From Berberis thunbergii (lineage: Eukaryota; Streptophyta; Magnoliopsida; Ranunculales; Berberidaceae), in the NCBI GenBank assembly GCA_003290165.1, contig QNQO01010727.1, positions 1 to 64,000 of the forward strand: a stretch of DNA of 64,000 bases, read 5' to 3'. This document shows positions 22,315 to 34,110 of the stretch, one piece after another. The notes beneath the pieces are model-generated. The model made no database searches. It was not told the DNA's origin and saw only the letters and a program-made list of their open reading frames with translations. The translations under genes and the position numbers were made by a program. How positions within the stretch are numbered: the first letter of the stretch is position 1; each line of letters starts with the position of its first letter.

Positions 22315-23812
22315 TAATAACCGCAAGTGCACGATGTCTAACTGGTAGACAACGACAAGTACGGGTCGATCCCACGAGGAAGGTGGATTAAATTGAATTT
22401 AATAATTTACCTAAACTAATTTGGAAAAAATGGGGGTTACATTGTTTAAAAATCCGAGTTAAACAAAAGTAATAAAAATAACAATAAATAAAAGAAAAGA
22501 GTTTGAGAGAAACTACAATTTGCAAAATATTTTTCAAGCTCCTAAAATTATATTCAATTTTTCTTATTATTCCAATTTCAAATAAATGACTCTAGCAATG
22601 TATAAACTCCTAGCATTAATTGTCTTATTAGGGCACAATTAATCACAAGTTTAATTATTCAATTAAAACATGTTTGATTTATAACATAATATTTTTCTAA
22701 CAACCTAAGATGCATGACATATTAGATGAAAGTAAAATATTATAAATCGCGAATCAATTAATATTAATCATGGAATAATAAAGTAAAATGAAATTAATTC
22801 TAGAGTTTGAGACTTAATTCACTGTGGTGTTACAGAGCATTCAGCAGAGTGCAAACAGGAACAGGTCCAGTGTGGCTCAGCCGCTCAGCAGATCCTAGTG
22901 GGTGCAAATAGTTCTGATCTTTCTCAGCTGAGGTGCTCTCAGCAAGGTCCACTAGGTGCCAGTAGCGTCAACTTGATTTAAGTTTCTGTGGTGGTACTAA
23001 GTTATAAGGTGGAGTGCAAATAGTACCACAACCTTTCTTCCTCAATTCGAACAGAGAGAGGCGAAAAGATGTTGTGGGTGAGCTGCTCCTATCTGGTGGT
23101 GAGCAGGGACTGCGACAAGAACTGATGTGGTCGCGAAAGATGTTGGTGGTGGTTGATGGGCGTTGTGATGAAGAAAATGAATGAAAGATGATAACCGAGT
23201 GGTGTGTGGTGGTGCAGCCGGTGACGGTGGTTGAAGATCAAGTGAAACAGGGTTGTCACGCCCCTGTTTCAGTGGAGTGAATGAGAGAAAACATAGATGG
23301 ATAGGCTGTGGGTGGTGATTTTGCTTGGTTGGGATGGTGATGATAATCACAAATTGTGAAGAAGAGGTTTTGGTATTCTGTATTTTTTTCTTTCCCTTAT
23401 CTTCTTCCACTTTCTTATTCATTTCTATTGTATTTATAGAGAATTAAGAAAATGAACTTGGACAAGGTAAGGGGAGGGGAGGGTTCAATGAGTGATTTAA
23501 GGCTTAAATCAAACGAGAACCTTGGATAATTAAGAGAATATGCTTTGGGTTTGATTGGGTTTGGGTTTACGAATTTGGTTTTGGGTTTGGTTTGAGTTTA
23601 GGTTATGGGCTTAGGCTATTCTCACATCCACTTCCTCTGAAGTCACCATCTGTGATTTATTCATTGCATTTTTCTTTGATTTCTTCGTTATTGCTTCGAA
23701 TTCTACAAAAACACAAAAAATTAATAATTAATTTAAAATAAAATAAAACAAGGATTAACAAAAGTATAATAAGAGGTAAAAAAATGTTATAATTATGTGA
23801 TTATCATCAATT
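22315..23812. mobile_element. Nuclear-type interspersed element inside the mitochondrial block
   Basis: The sequence turns abruptly AT-rich at about 22315. It starts with ACCGCAAGTGCACGATGTC and CGGGTCGATCCCACGAGGA, a pair of motifs I recall from widespread plant repeats, and ends near a TTATGTGATTATCATCAA stretch. A 126-codon minus-strand frame (23042-23422, Pro/His/Ser-rich) shows no domain. Class and exact ends are unresolved. Confidence 0.45.
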
Positions 23813-25090
23813 AGGTGAAAATTTTGAATTATATCGTGTTACTTTTCAATCCGATGGTGTTTTTCATAGCGCTTTCTCCCCAGGCATTGGTGAGTGTTTT
23901 GTTTTCACTTGTTCCCTTGGCCTATTGGTAACTTCCCTCCTTAATGTCAACCCAGAGATCCCACCATTTATGACTATGCATTGGGGGCTTTTAATCAAAT
24001 AGGCTTATTAGCAAATTACTTATTATAATAGCTAATCATTCTTTATAGCATAGCGAAGGTTGGTGCCAGCCCCACTCATACAATTAGGGGAAAACTCTAG
24101 TTCAACTTGATTTTGATTTAGAATTGATTTGCTGGAGCCTTTTAAGCCTCGTCACTCCTCTCAATTTTTAGACTTCCTCGTGTAGTTGGCCCCTGCTTTC
24201 TATCAAACCCCACCGAAAATGGTTATGGGCGAAAGCGTTTTCTCCAGTTGTTGAAATCTATTCTATCGAAATGAAACTGCATTCCGGAGTTTTACCCACT
24301 AAAGGTGTTGCTCAGAAGCATTAGTGTCGGCTTTATCCAATCCAGTTTGTGAATCTGTCTCTGCTAGATCTTCTTACTTAGGAATGGAAGTATGTGATTC
24401 CAGTTACTTCATCATCTACTTATTAAGATGCCCTACCTTCATTCCCCACCTACCGCCCTTGCCTGCTTAGCGTGATGTTCTCGTACGCTTGGGGCTGTTT
24501 TCACTTCTACTCGTTTCTTGCCCTCCCCTCCCTCCGTACCTGGTACCATAGCAACTCTTGCCCTCACCACAAGATAGCTTTGCTAGTGGTTCCTAACAAA
24601 CTGGTGCTTAGGGGGCTGGATATGCTTACTCTGCCGCAGGAACAGGCGTTGGGGCTTCTAAAGTGTATCGACTCTTGCTACCAGTGCTGCTGCCGCAGAC
24701 GTATCGGCACAACCATATAACTATCGACCATATCATTCAAACATGGGTAACGTCTGGTCTATTTAAGGTCCCATCGGTAGGTAGCTTCCCTGAAATGGAG
24801 AAACTTCGGCCATGGAACACCTTCTCTCCCACCTTTGTAGATGTCCGAAAGCGTTCTCCATTCTCTTTGCTCCTAGCTGCCTAACGTCTTTTGCCAGGGC
24901 TCTCCTAACGCCGAGCTAACTGACTTCGTAACCTTTGCGTAGCATAGTAGAATGAAGGCTACGCACTGACATTCTCTTATCTATTATATTAGCCTAAGCA
25001 TCTTCGCTAACTCGCTCGCCTACTATAGCCCCACGACGATCTAGTTGGACCGGGAAACAAAGGGGGAACAAGTAAAGTCAAAACGCATAT

Positions 25091-25116
25091 GGCACGAAAA
25101 GGAAATCCGATTTCAG
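25091..25116 (+). pseudogene. rps3: Start of mitochondrial rps3
   Basis: The ATG plus the next codons read MARKGNPIS, the N-terminus of plant mitochondrial ribosomal protein S3. Homology ends after about nine codons. It is short but distinctive. Confidence 0.5.
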
Positions 25117-25905
25117 AACTTGCTCCAACCAAGCAGGAATGGGGAACTTTATGAACTATATTTAGATCTTCCTTCCGACTGACCAAAATGGCTATCTTAT
25201 CATTTATTTTAGAATCATTTAGATTGATTCTTGTTAGAGTTACTTTAACTACCTATGGAAAGGAAAGAAGGCTACTGCTCCAGGAAACATCTTCAATTGG
25301 TTTAGTATTGAGTTCGTTACTTTAATCTGTTGAAATCCGACCCTAGTAGTTTCCAATTCTGTTGGACCAGGCACCACCCTGCAACTATGACATAAATTCG
25401 CCCGCTTCTTTCCCAAGCGCTCCTAGGTGAATACAACGGAGTCACTCCCCGCAACTCCAAGCCAAAATGTGCATGTTTTTTCCACCACAACGGCCCACAC
25501 GCACAAAACAACGTTGGTGTTTTGCAATACCCACACGAAACGAAATAATGTATGTTCTCCTCTGAAGCGAGGCAATCTGCCTACCCATTTCCATCAGCCG
25601 AACACGGTCGGGAAAGATTTGGAACCCTCATTTGAAAAAGTGGTAGAGCGGCCTTCTCCATTTTAGGAGTTTTTTCGCTAATTTGTTTTTCCATTCCTTT
25701 CTTTCGTCCGAGCCAACCTTGGAACGAGAGGGAGGCATCCCATTAGTCCGCCGCGAAGAAATGGGGCCCATCCTCTGCTGCTATATGGCGGTAGAACGGA
25801 TCTCCTAGTAAGATAGTCAATATCGAAGGCTCTGTTTGGCTTTGTTTTGCAAAAAATCGAAACCATCACTCTATCCAGCTTCTCTGCAATTTTGTCTGCA
25901 CCTTG

Positions 25906-26142
25906 CTACTGATTAAACCAGGTCAAGAAGCTTCCTTTCGAATTGCAATCAATCAGCCCAGTTTCCTGAATACAAGAAAATAGATTTGCAATATCATGTG
26001 GTTTAATTGTCGCTCCTCCCACTTTATCCATCGGGTCTATAATTGAGTGACTTCGGAAATTAGAAATGCCAAAATAGGGAAAACACTTGATATTATTTAT
26101 TATAAATGCCCATAAAATATCATATTCTTGAAGCAGAAACAT
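25906..26142 (-). pseudogene. LINE endonuclease fragment
   Basis: Encodes ANLFSCIQETGLIDCNSKGS followed by FLTWFNQ. This matches the L-D--S-G--FTW-N region of LINE apurinic endonucleases. Only this portion remains. Confidence 0.65.
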
Positions 26143-26689
26143 ATATGCACTCCTATGAATGTGGAAAATATGCCAGATTAGTTGATTCGAATTGTAATGG
26201 TGAAGGAAAATGGCCTTATTTTCATTCGTTAACTACTTCTAACAAGCAAGTTAGTAGCCTACCTCGGCTGAATGTTGGGACAAACAACAATAACCGCGCT
26301 TATCCTTCTCATAAAGAAAAAAATCATCCATATTAAACTGATTCACCCACTACTGCTACGATAAAGCGAGGGGCGGATTCTCAGTTTGGCGCGAGCGTTT
26401 GGAGTTAGGTGTTGGCGCTCTACTCCCATTATATGGTACGATGCAGCTGAAAAACATAAGTGTCAGTGGCTAGCGCGCAACAACTTTATCTTATAGGTTC
26501 ACTTCGTTCTTGTTGCGGAGCCTTACAAGCAACCAAAAAAAAGCAATAAAAGAATCAAATGTGTTGGGTATCCCGCCCAACATGATGGGTCCATAAAAAG
26601 ACCATAACAAAACTTTTGCCCCTGCCAATTATTCAATCAGCTTAAAGATCTTGTGAATAGCCTCTCGTGGAAGGCAGCTTGACATAACT

Positions 26690-27043
26690 TTATTTATACA
26701 TTAGTTGCCCAAGCTCAGATTTCTTCCAAGCATATTTCTTTGGTTGCCTAATCACATACTCCACGTTTGCATTCCAACTCACCAAGAACGATTTCATACT
26801 CCCTGTGTTGTCAGTTTTCAAATCGATGAAAGCAGGCTTCTTGTTCATCAAATTGAAAATTTGACGATACAGTTCTTGCTGGTATAAAATCTTTCCTTGG
26901 TGATTTCTATTGTTTCTCTCCCCCCAAACACAATAAAAGAGAGCATTAAAGACAAGTTTGCGGACAACTACAATTTCTGAATCAGTACGGTAGGTTAAGT
27001 CCAGAAATTGGTAAACCAGAAAATATACACACCCACAAATCAT
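26690..27043 (-). pseudogene. LINE ORF2 C-terminal fragment
   Basis: Encodes KLVFNALFYCVWGERNNRNH with QGK after it, resembling the W-ERN-R motif at the C-terminus of plant LINE ORF2 (after the zf-RVT region). It is on the same strand as the endonuclease fragment at 25906-26142 and may derive from the same element. Confidence 0.6.
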
Positions 27044-27739
27044 TCTTTTATTTAATAAATCTCATGTAGGAAAGCCTATATCGGAAACTCAAATGTGATC
27101 ATTCAGGTGAAAGAAAGGTCAATCTTTCTTGTATACCTGCCCCAAAACAAATATCAGGAATCTCATCAACCAACTAAAGCAGTGCCCTTTACGTTGAAGT
27201 GAAGTGATTGTAGACAAATAGAATCAGACTTGGGCTTGGATGTGGTTACTCTGAAAATAAAAAGCCTTTTCGGATAACAGATAATGTTGTGAATGATGAG
27301 GTGATAAAAAAGATAGACACGTGTGGTTGACAAAGGGACTCCATCTTATTGATTGAGCTATACCTCGTGCGAATGGATAATCCCTTTGGTGCGTGGTCTA
27401 GGGACACTACTTTTCCTTTTTTCGTAGTTTAGAGACTTATAGCCTTTAGTCCACTTGCCCGTCGCTTAATCTATAGAAGTAGGACATGGGTTCAACTCTA
27501 GATATAAGATCAATTTGTTAGTACGTGTGGGTGAAGTCTCTCCTTCTTTTGTCGGATTGAAAGGCTAGCCTACCCTTTATTATTAGTTAAGGAGTCGTTT
27601 ATCCTCGTTCCTATATAGTAGCTGAGGAACTGCTAAAAGACAAAGATAAAGTAGTAAATTCAAAGCGGATTCTTGATTTAGTTTTAGTGGACCCTTGTTC
27701 ATTTTCTTTTGGTTTATCCACTCAAACTATAGTAATGAA

Positions 27740-28085
27740 CTTGATTGTTAAGAAAGTAAAGTGAAAGTCATACCAAATGCCATACTCTACAATACTGTTC
27801 ACATATCGAATGATGCGTTTGACAGCTATCAAATGTGCTTCCTTAGGAGCATCTTGGTAACGTGCACAAACACATACACTAAAAGCAATATCTGGTCGAC
27901 TAGCTGTTAAATATAACAAACTTCCAATCATACTACGATAAAGCTTTGTATCGACTTCTTTGCCTTGTGTATCTTTTCCCAACTTAGTTGTTGTACTCAT
28001 GGGAGTGCAAGGATGTTGTGATGAGTCCAGACCGAACTTTTTAACAATTTCTCGAGCATACTTTGCTTGGGAAATGAAAATTCCA
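27740..28085 (-). pseudogene. Ty1/copia pol fragment (RT-RNase H junction)
   Basis: The minus strand reads SQAKYAREIVKKFGLDSSQH then TPMSTTTKLGKD, YRSMIGSLLYLTASRPDI and AVKRIIRYV, the highly conserved C-terminal RT segment of copia elements. The RNase H domain is absent. Confidence 0.85.
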
Positions 28086-28282
28086 TTAGATTTCTAAGAA
28101 ATCGGAATAATGATGTCTCGAATCACCTTCGTGATCCTTTTTCGGATTTGGAAAAAAAATTCTTCCACTTCCATTTGTTCAATTTGGGTAAGGGGAGGCA
28201 GGGACAAGAGTTTCTTGTAGGTTTCCTGGAAAAGGGATGAGGATTTTACGCCGTCATCAACTAAAGTTTGGGTATAGTCGCG

Positions 28283-28720
28283 CTAGCACTTTTCTGATTG
28301 CTTTGAAGTTTTACCTCTCGATTCGCACGCCATAACAACAAGGTTGAGTTCCTTCTCAAAAATCTGAACACATGCGTGACATAGCTCTCGGATCAAAAGA
28401 TCCCCAGATTCGAAGTCAAGAATACTTGTGTATTCAATGAGACTTTCGACCCGTTCAAAAAGGGCTTTGATGTCCTGCCAATATTCATCGTTCTCCTTGT
28501 ATAAAAGGAACATGGAATGTTTTCTCTCTAGAGTTCTGATTCTCCCCCGGATAGAAGATTCCAAACTCAAATTGTGGTTCGGTCTCAAATCGGGACCTTG
28601 GTTTAGAGAAGCCTCCACTGCTTGGCCTTGGGGGGCGTGGGTGGAACTTCAAAGATTTGGGCTGGAGCCTCCGGACTGGCGCTCGGTAGAAAACTACGTC
28701 TCCAATAAAGCTTGACATTA
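28283..28720 (-). other. Unidentified mitochondrial-type open frames
   Basis: Two overlapping minus-strand frames: 28618-28283 (111 aa, charged, helix-forming, with SLESSIRGRIRTLERKHSMF) and 28718-28485 (77 aa, Pro/Arg-rich). The first may form a coiled coil. No family is recognised. Confidence 0.3.
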
Positions 28721-29240
28721 AACATACAGGGGCTTTAGTAATATTTAGATGCTCATTTCGACCAAAAAAAAAGGGATCAAAAGGTAAGGCAAAAAAAAGG
28801 AGGGAAAAACTTTAAATATGAGGTAAGCCCTCTACTCCAATAATACGACTACCATCCCTTCCACGACTTTCATCCTCGGGCATCATTTCGACGCTTCCTT
28901 GAATTTCCTTATTCCATCCATTTGAATTATTGTCTCCCTTGGCGACCTATCTTTAAGAATCTCTATTATTCTAATCTGTCTCTTGATTTAACAGAATATG
29001 GGTTCCTCGCCAGGGGCGGGTGGGCATTTCAAGCTGCCTTATTTCAATCCGTCTAGTAGGGCTTGGCTGGTAAAAAAGGGTTCTATTTCGATAAACCCTC
29101 AACACCCAGGGGTCCTTGTATGGTAGTTCAATGCTACTGCCTGGGTGGCGAGGAAAGCAGTTGATCATTGACTTTCCTTTCCATTGCTTCTTTGTTTGCA
29201 AGGGGAGACCTTCTCATCCGGTTCAGAGGGCGGGGATATC

Positions 29241-29398
29241 CCGACCCTACTATCATTATGCCTTTGCAATGTTACTTGGTTCAACTCCATTTGTGATCTT
29301 TTTCTCATATGTGGAACTCTCTATCTTCTTAGGTAGATAATCAATCGTCTTTCATTTTGATAGTGAGTAGTTTTTATAATAATAAGTCAAGTCAAGAA
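29241..29398 (+). pseudogene. nad5: Mitochondrial nad5 3' end fragment
   Basis: Reads YHYAFAMLLGSTPFVIFF and then, after a frameshift, the tail corresponding to SSFYNNKSSQE (TAATAATAAGTCAAGTCAAG). This is the C-terminus of complex I subunit 5. The upstream part of the exon is replaced by unrelated sequence, and frameshifts are present. Confidence 0.85.
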
Positions 29399-29504
29399 TA
29401 ATAATCGAACTAAAAGAGCTTGCCAGAATGGCTTGGTAAGCAAGCTACCAGTTATGTAGGTGCCAACTCCCAGTTATTTCTTTTCTTTCCTTTTGAGTTT
29501 AGTG

Positions 29505-29690
29505 ATAATGAATCAAAAGAATTGTCCAAGATTGCTAGATCGAGGAACAAAGCCAAACCTTTCCAAACCCTGGAGCAAAGAGTCCCATTCCAATCTGTCA
29601 TATGCCTTCTCCATGTCTAACTTTCGAATTACATTCCCGAAATCCAAACTCGATCTGGCAATTTTTGTGTCAAATCCATCATGAAACACA
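29505..29690 (-). pseudogene. LINE reverse transcriptase fragment
   Basis: The minus strand encodes RKLDMEKAYDRLEWDSL followed by GLERFGF, the D-EKAYDR-EW motif of LINE reverse transcriptase. It is opposite in orientation to the adjoining LINE piece at 29700-30110. Confidence 0.75.
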
Positions 29691-29699
29691 CCTTTGCAA

Positions 29700-30110
29700 C
29701 GAAAGGTCTTATAACTCCTCTTGGGAGATTGTCCATGGCAAGTTAAGCCTTATTTATGAGAACTGGAGTGGACTGGGCAGAATTGAAGAGATAATAGATA
29801 ACATATTACCTCTCGCCAATCTCACAATTAAAGAAGGGTTGGATTGTCACTTCGACTTTCCTGTTTTTTCGGAGCATTTATTGTTGGATCTTAGACCTAT
29901 TTTGACTATGAAGCTAAACATAGTGGAGGAAGAGAAGGAGAAAAGATATTGGATTCACACAACTACGGAGATTTCACAGTGGCATCAGCGTATGAGTTTC
30001 TCAGGCCCAAACGCCAGGTCTCTGCTATATTGCAGCGTGTATGGAGCAACTTCATTCCTACCAAAGTGCTACTATTGAAAATGAAGTTCCAAATGTGTCT
30101 CATATTGGCA
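29700..30110 (+). pseudogene. LINE ORF2 C-terminal fragment (zf-RVT region)
   Basis: Encodes GRIEEIIDNILPLANL, then in a shifted frame YGDFTVASAYEFLRPKRQ and VWSNFIPTKVLLLKMKF. This is the G-F-V-SAY...W--FIP-KV pattern of the LINE zf-RVT region. A frameshift near 29935 separates the two parts. Confidence 0.65.
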
Positions 30111-30484
30111 GCAGCATTACACACACTTAGGTCTTGAATAGCTAGGCCTCCCTTCGCAAAGGGGTACCCGAGGTTTAGTTTCGCGGAGGATGGGATGCGC
30201 TACCCGTTTAGTCTCCCTACACTACTAGGTACTTTTGGTCTAGGCTTTGACCCAAAAATCCACTTTGGATTGAGGCTTTGATCTTTTTTGCACCTTTGGA
30301 GATCTTCCAATTGAGAAGTGCCTCAATTAAGCTCGTTCCTTTCTAAGGCAATAAGTGAAGGAAGCAAGAGCAACGGAGGAGAGTGAAGCAACGAAGGCAG
30401 GCAGCGAGAGGTAACACAGCGTAAGATAAAGTGGGAGATTTTATGGGACCCAATTAGGTTCATCCCTCAGGCTTCAAACGATCA

Positions 30485-30660
30485 TGATGGCACGGTTGGA
30501 TGCAATGGTTCTGGGGCCTTGTGGATGTAGTCATCATGAAACTGGCGGGCATCGCACCGGCGAACATAGTGTTGATGCAATCCTTGATCATGGAGGTCCA
30601 ATAGTAACCCAATCTCTTGATTCTATCTTGAAGTTTAGGTCCTTTCAGGGTTGGAGCCTT
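30485..30660 (-). pseudogene. Ty3/gypsy integrase zinc-binding fragment
   Basis: The minus strand reads RIKRLGYYWTSMIKDC and, one frame over, YVRRCDARQFHDDYIHKAPE and PLHPTV. This corresponds to the GYYWP-M--DC--YV--C--CQ region of gypsy integrases, with a frameshift in the middle. Confidence 0.6.
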
Positions 30661-30779
30661 ATTGGGAATGTGGATCTTCCTCTTTCTTTGCTTTGCTCAT
30701 CATTTATTTATTTAAAAAGAAAGGTAATGTAATGAAAATACATCCACCACTACAATCCAAGTTGTACCCGGAACATAGG

Positions 30780-31658
30780 TCAGTAGATATGGGTGGGTGG
30801 AACACCATAAACGACCTCAAATGAGGTCATTCGAGTGGAAGAATGAACTGATGTATTAAAACTGTATTCAACCCATGGTAGCCAATCCACCCAAGAATGG
30901 GTTCGTTCCCCTGCAAAACACAGCAAGTATTGCTCAAGCACTCTATTAATAACTTCTGTCTGGCCGTCCATTTGAGGGTGATAGGTTGAGCTCATGTTCA
31001 ATTGAGTCCCTTGAAGCTGGAAAAGAGCACGCCAGAAAGAGCTTAAGAAAATCGTGTCCCTGTCACTTACAATGGTAGTTGGTATTCCGTGGAGGCGGAC
31101 TATATTCACAACAAAAGCCTTAGCTACTGACAGCGCCGTGAAAGGGTGCTTTAAGGCAGCAAAATAGGCACATTTAGATAACATGTCTACTATCACCATG
31201 ATAACCAAGAACCCATGAGATACCAGCAATCCCTCGATAAAGTCCATGGATATCTCATACCAAACACGTTCCGGAATGGACAACGGTTGAAGCAGGCCAA
31301 CCGGTTTCATGCTGTCATGCTTATACCATTGACGAGCGTCACATGTTTGAAGAAATTTCTTGACCGTTTTTTGCATGTTCTTCCAAGTAAACGAACGTCG
31401 CAAACGGAGCAAGGTTTTATGAAACCCAAAGTGGCCACCCAGTGGTGAGGAGTGGCATTCAGCCATAATCGTGGGCACTACAGGGGAAGAAGCATTCAAT
31501 GAAATCTTACTATTGTGAAACCATACCCCATCTTGAAGGTAATGAAGAGGACTCTGATTGTAGGTTGTATAAAAAAGATCGCGTTGCACCTCTGCCTGTA
31601 ACGTGGACCACCATTCTGCATGCGGCATCGAGACCGATATGACTTGGAATTCAACCAT
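30780..31658 (-). pseudogene. Gypsy 1 integrase
   Basis: A 292-codon frame. It has an H2C2-like region (GGHFGFHKTLLRLRRSFTW, then TCDARQWYK in which the usual Cys pair is partly lost), and the core with DFIEGLL, IVSDRDTIFLSSFW and SSTYHPQMDGQTEVINR, so the D,D,E triad region is present. It ends within ...SFEVVYGVPPTHIY, before the C-terminal DNA-binding domain. Integrase joins element cDNA to host DNA in the nucleus. Confidence 0.85.
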
Positions 31659-31969
31659 GCAGGATAAAGAATCTGCGGCTTGGTTTTCATTCCCTTTTTG
31701 TACTCAATAACATAATCATAACCTAAAATCTTGGGAAGCCACCGAGTTTGTGCAGAAGTAGTGATACGCTGCTCAAGTAGATACTTGAGACTCTTTTGAT
31801 CAGTTCTCACAGTGAATGGTTTGCCCAATAAATAAGGTCGCCACTTCCGAATGGATTTTACGATGGCCAGCATATCCTTTTCATAAGTGGACAGAGTTAA
31901 GGCAGCCCCTTTGAGAGCCTCACTAAAGTAGGCTATGGGTTGGTCATGTTGTGTGAGAATCGCGCCCAA
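31496..31969 (-). pseudogene. Gypsy 1 RNase H
   Basis: Contains GAILTQHDQPIAYFSEAL, STYEKDMLAIV and PFTVRTDQKSLKYLLEQR, the typical Ty3 RNase H sequence that degrades the RNA strand of the RNA/DNA hybrid. The frame overlaps the integrase frame at its end through a frameshift. Confidence 0.85.
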
Positions 31970-32259
31970 TCACATTCAATCACGAATGTTGTGTGAGAAC
32001 CGCTAGCATCACATTCAATCACGAATGGTTGTGAAAAATCCAGAAGGCCAAGGACGGGCGGTGAAGTCAGAGCCTCTTTAAGTTGTTTCAAGGATTCGGC
32101 TGCCTATGTTGTCCAATGAAATCCTTATTTGGTCAGGAGTCGATTCAACGGAAAGGCTATTCCACCGAATTGACAAATGAATTTCTTGTAATATCCAGCC
32201 AACCCCAAAAATCCGTAGACACCTTGGTTGTCGTGGGAGTCAGCCAAGCGAGAACAACT

Positions 32260-32867
32260 TCAAATTTTTATGGATCCACGACTACCCCTTATTCTGAAAT
32301 TATGTCCCAAATAATCAACCGTGGTAACTCCAAACCTGCATTTAATCTGCTTGGCAAACAATTGGTTATCAGACAATATAGACAAAACAGTGTGTAAGTG
32401 ATAAATATGTTCGTCCCATGTTTTTAAATACACTAATATGTCGTCAAAGAAATCCAGGATGAATCGTCGCAGGTGAGATCGAAAGAGATCATTCATGAGG
32501 CTTTACCAAAAATTCGCTCGTGAGTGCGGAAAGTCGTCTTCAGAATGTCACTGATGTGGACTCTGATCTGGTGGTAGTTGGCCCAAAGATCCAACTTAGA
32601 CAAAAATTTAGCGTCGTTCAATTCGTCCAGCAATTCGTCAATCACAGGTATCGAAAATTTATATTTAATTGTGATGTTGTTCAATGCTCGGTAGTTGATA
32701 CAAAATCTCCACTCTCCATCGGATTTCTTCACTAGCAAGACCGGTAAGGAGAATGGGCTATGACTAGGGCGGATGAGCTTCGTTTGCAAAAACTCCCTTA
32801 GCATTCTTTCGATATCGGTCTTATGGTAGTATGGGTATCGGTAGGGCCGAACACTCACCGGTTTCAC
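32260..32867 (-). pseudogene. Gypsy 1 reverse transcriptase
   Basis: Two frames. 32867-32493 has [37 protein letters not shown] and [16 protein letters not shown]. 32496-32260 has LDFFDDILVY, the catalytic box in an F-DD form. The segment between them that normally carries FGL-NAP-TFQ is lost or shifted, so the enzyme is inactive. Confidence 0.85.
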
Positions 32868-33009
32868 ATTGGGTTGTAAAGGAATTCAATGATCATGTGC
32901 GTGTTGAGGGGGTAGAGAAGTAGACTGAGAAAACACTGAGGCAAAAGAAGTGAGGAGCTGCTCTAGATCCGCTGGGTGAGACCCGGTTTGGTTGTTGGAT
33001 TCGTTGCTA

Positions 33010-33965
33010 TCAGATGTGGTTGTTGGATTCCTTGCTATCAGATGGAGGAGATATCCAGTGTCGCGTATGCAGTGAATCAGTTAGGACTTCTATTCCCTTT
33101 TGACTTAATCCTTCAAAAGTATGAGAGACACCTGCGTGCTGGAATGTCATTGTAAGTTTCGAATAATTGGTCTCAATGGGGCCAAGCGTTGCCGGCCATT
33201 GTACTCTGAGGACAAGTGGACAAGCAACCACCGGTAGAACGTAGTAATCTGCAGTTATTGGGAACAGTTGAGGTCTCTCGCAGCGATGACCCGGTATGAA
33301 TTTATCGTCACAATAATAACAACATCCCTTTTCGCGTCGCTCGCGTGCTTCCTGGTTGGAAAGTCGATGAACAACCGTGGGTTGGGAAGCTAGACTAGCA
33401 CGCGGATGTTTGGATGTACTAGCACGCGTCACCTTTCTCTGTAGTTGATTTCTTTCCTCTATCAACCTGGCTATCGATGGTATCGGCTAAAGTGTTTGGA
33501 GTCCAGCAATGAAGCATCCAATCAAGAAGTTCTCGGTAATCCATCTACCCTGTGGGGAAGCTTTTCGAAGGCCTCCTAATAGGCGGCTACCGTCGTGGTT
33601 TGCCTCAGTCGTGTTAAAGCTTTTGAAGGATCATCATAGTTTGTTGACCCGAAGCGGTGGAAAGCTGCCTTGGTTAGTTCTGGCCATGTCAAAGGTCCCC
33701 AAAATTTGGTAAACCACCTGTGCCATTGTAGAGCAATCCCTTCTAGGTGAAAGTATGCTAACTGAACCTGTTGTTCAGGGGGTACTCCTTTGAAATCAAA
33801 ATACTGCTCTGCTTTATAGATCCACCCAGAAGGATCGTCACCATTAAATTTTGGGAAAGGTAGTTTAAGGCGTGGGTTATGAGCCTCACCATTAGTGTTG
33901 GAAGATTCCCCTGGCGAGAACGGGTTGAATTCGAGGGAATTGGGTCGCGAGCTATGAGTAACACG
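33010..33965 (-). pseudogene. Gypsy 1 gag and protease region
   Basis: The 33465-33010 frame has the zinc knuckle GCCYYCDDKFIPGHRC and then a protease-like stretch. The 33964-33758 frame covers part of the N-terminal gag. The capsid segment between is readable only in pieces across several frameshifts (FRRPPNRR on + is antisense noise). Confidence 0.65.
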
Positions 33966-34110
33966 TAGTACCTAAAGCTCAGTCAACACTTGTTGTAAAA
34001 CGTTGTTAACTTGGTCGAAACTTCTCTCGTGTCATGCAAGAATCTCATTGCGAAATTTTGCATTTGTTTTGCCACGAGTGTCCATGGTCGAAATCGTGCT
34101 CTGATACCAA

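Larger units (their letters stand above)
18120..30730. other. Mitochondrial-type DNA block (NUMT mosaic)
   Basis: Base composition changes here to the more GC-balanced, repeat-poor texture of plant mitochondrial DNA. Recognisable pieces are nad2, atp9, nad5 and the start of rps3, with plastid atpE and scraps of LINE, copia and gypsy elements, a mixture plant mitochondrial genomes are known to carry. All organelle genes are broken, so nothing here should function. A nuclear-type repeat interrupts it at about 22315-23812. Stretches without a named feature (18620-19000, 20640-21340, 21500-22310, 23815-25080, 25120-25900, 27050-27735, 30110-30480) hold no gene I could identify. Borders are approximate. 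Confidence 0.75.
30735..34110 (-). mobile_element. Ty3/gypsy retrotransposon 1, internal region (decayed, 3' end missing)
   Basis: On the minus strand the order is primer-binding site (TTGGTATCAGAGC, 34110-34098), gag with zinc knuckle, reverse transcriptase, RNase H, integrase, which is the Ty3/gypsy order. The integrase C-terminus, polypurine tract and 3' LTR are missing because the element stops at the mitochondrial-type block near 30735. Each domain carries stops or frameshifts, so it cannot move by itself. A short direct duplication (CACATTCAATCACGAATG, about 31970-31988 and 32011-32028) interrupts the RNase H region. Confidence 0.88.

Noticed and set aside
22315..23812. Calling this element a complete LTR retrotransposon
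   Set aside because: No paired LTRs, primer-binding site or pol motifs were found between the borders.
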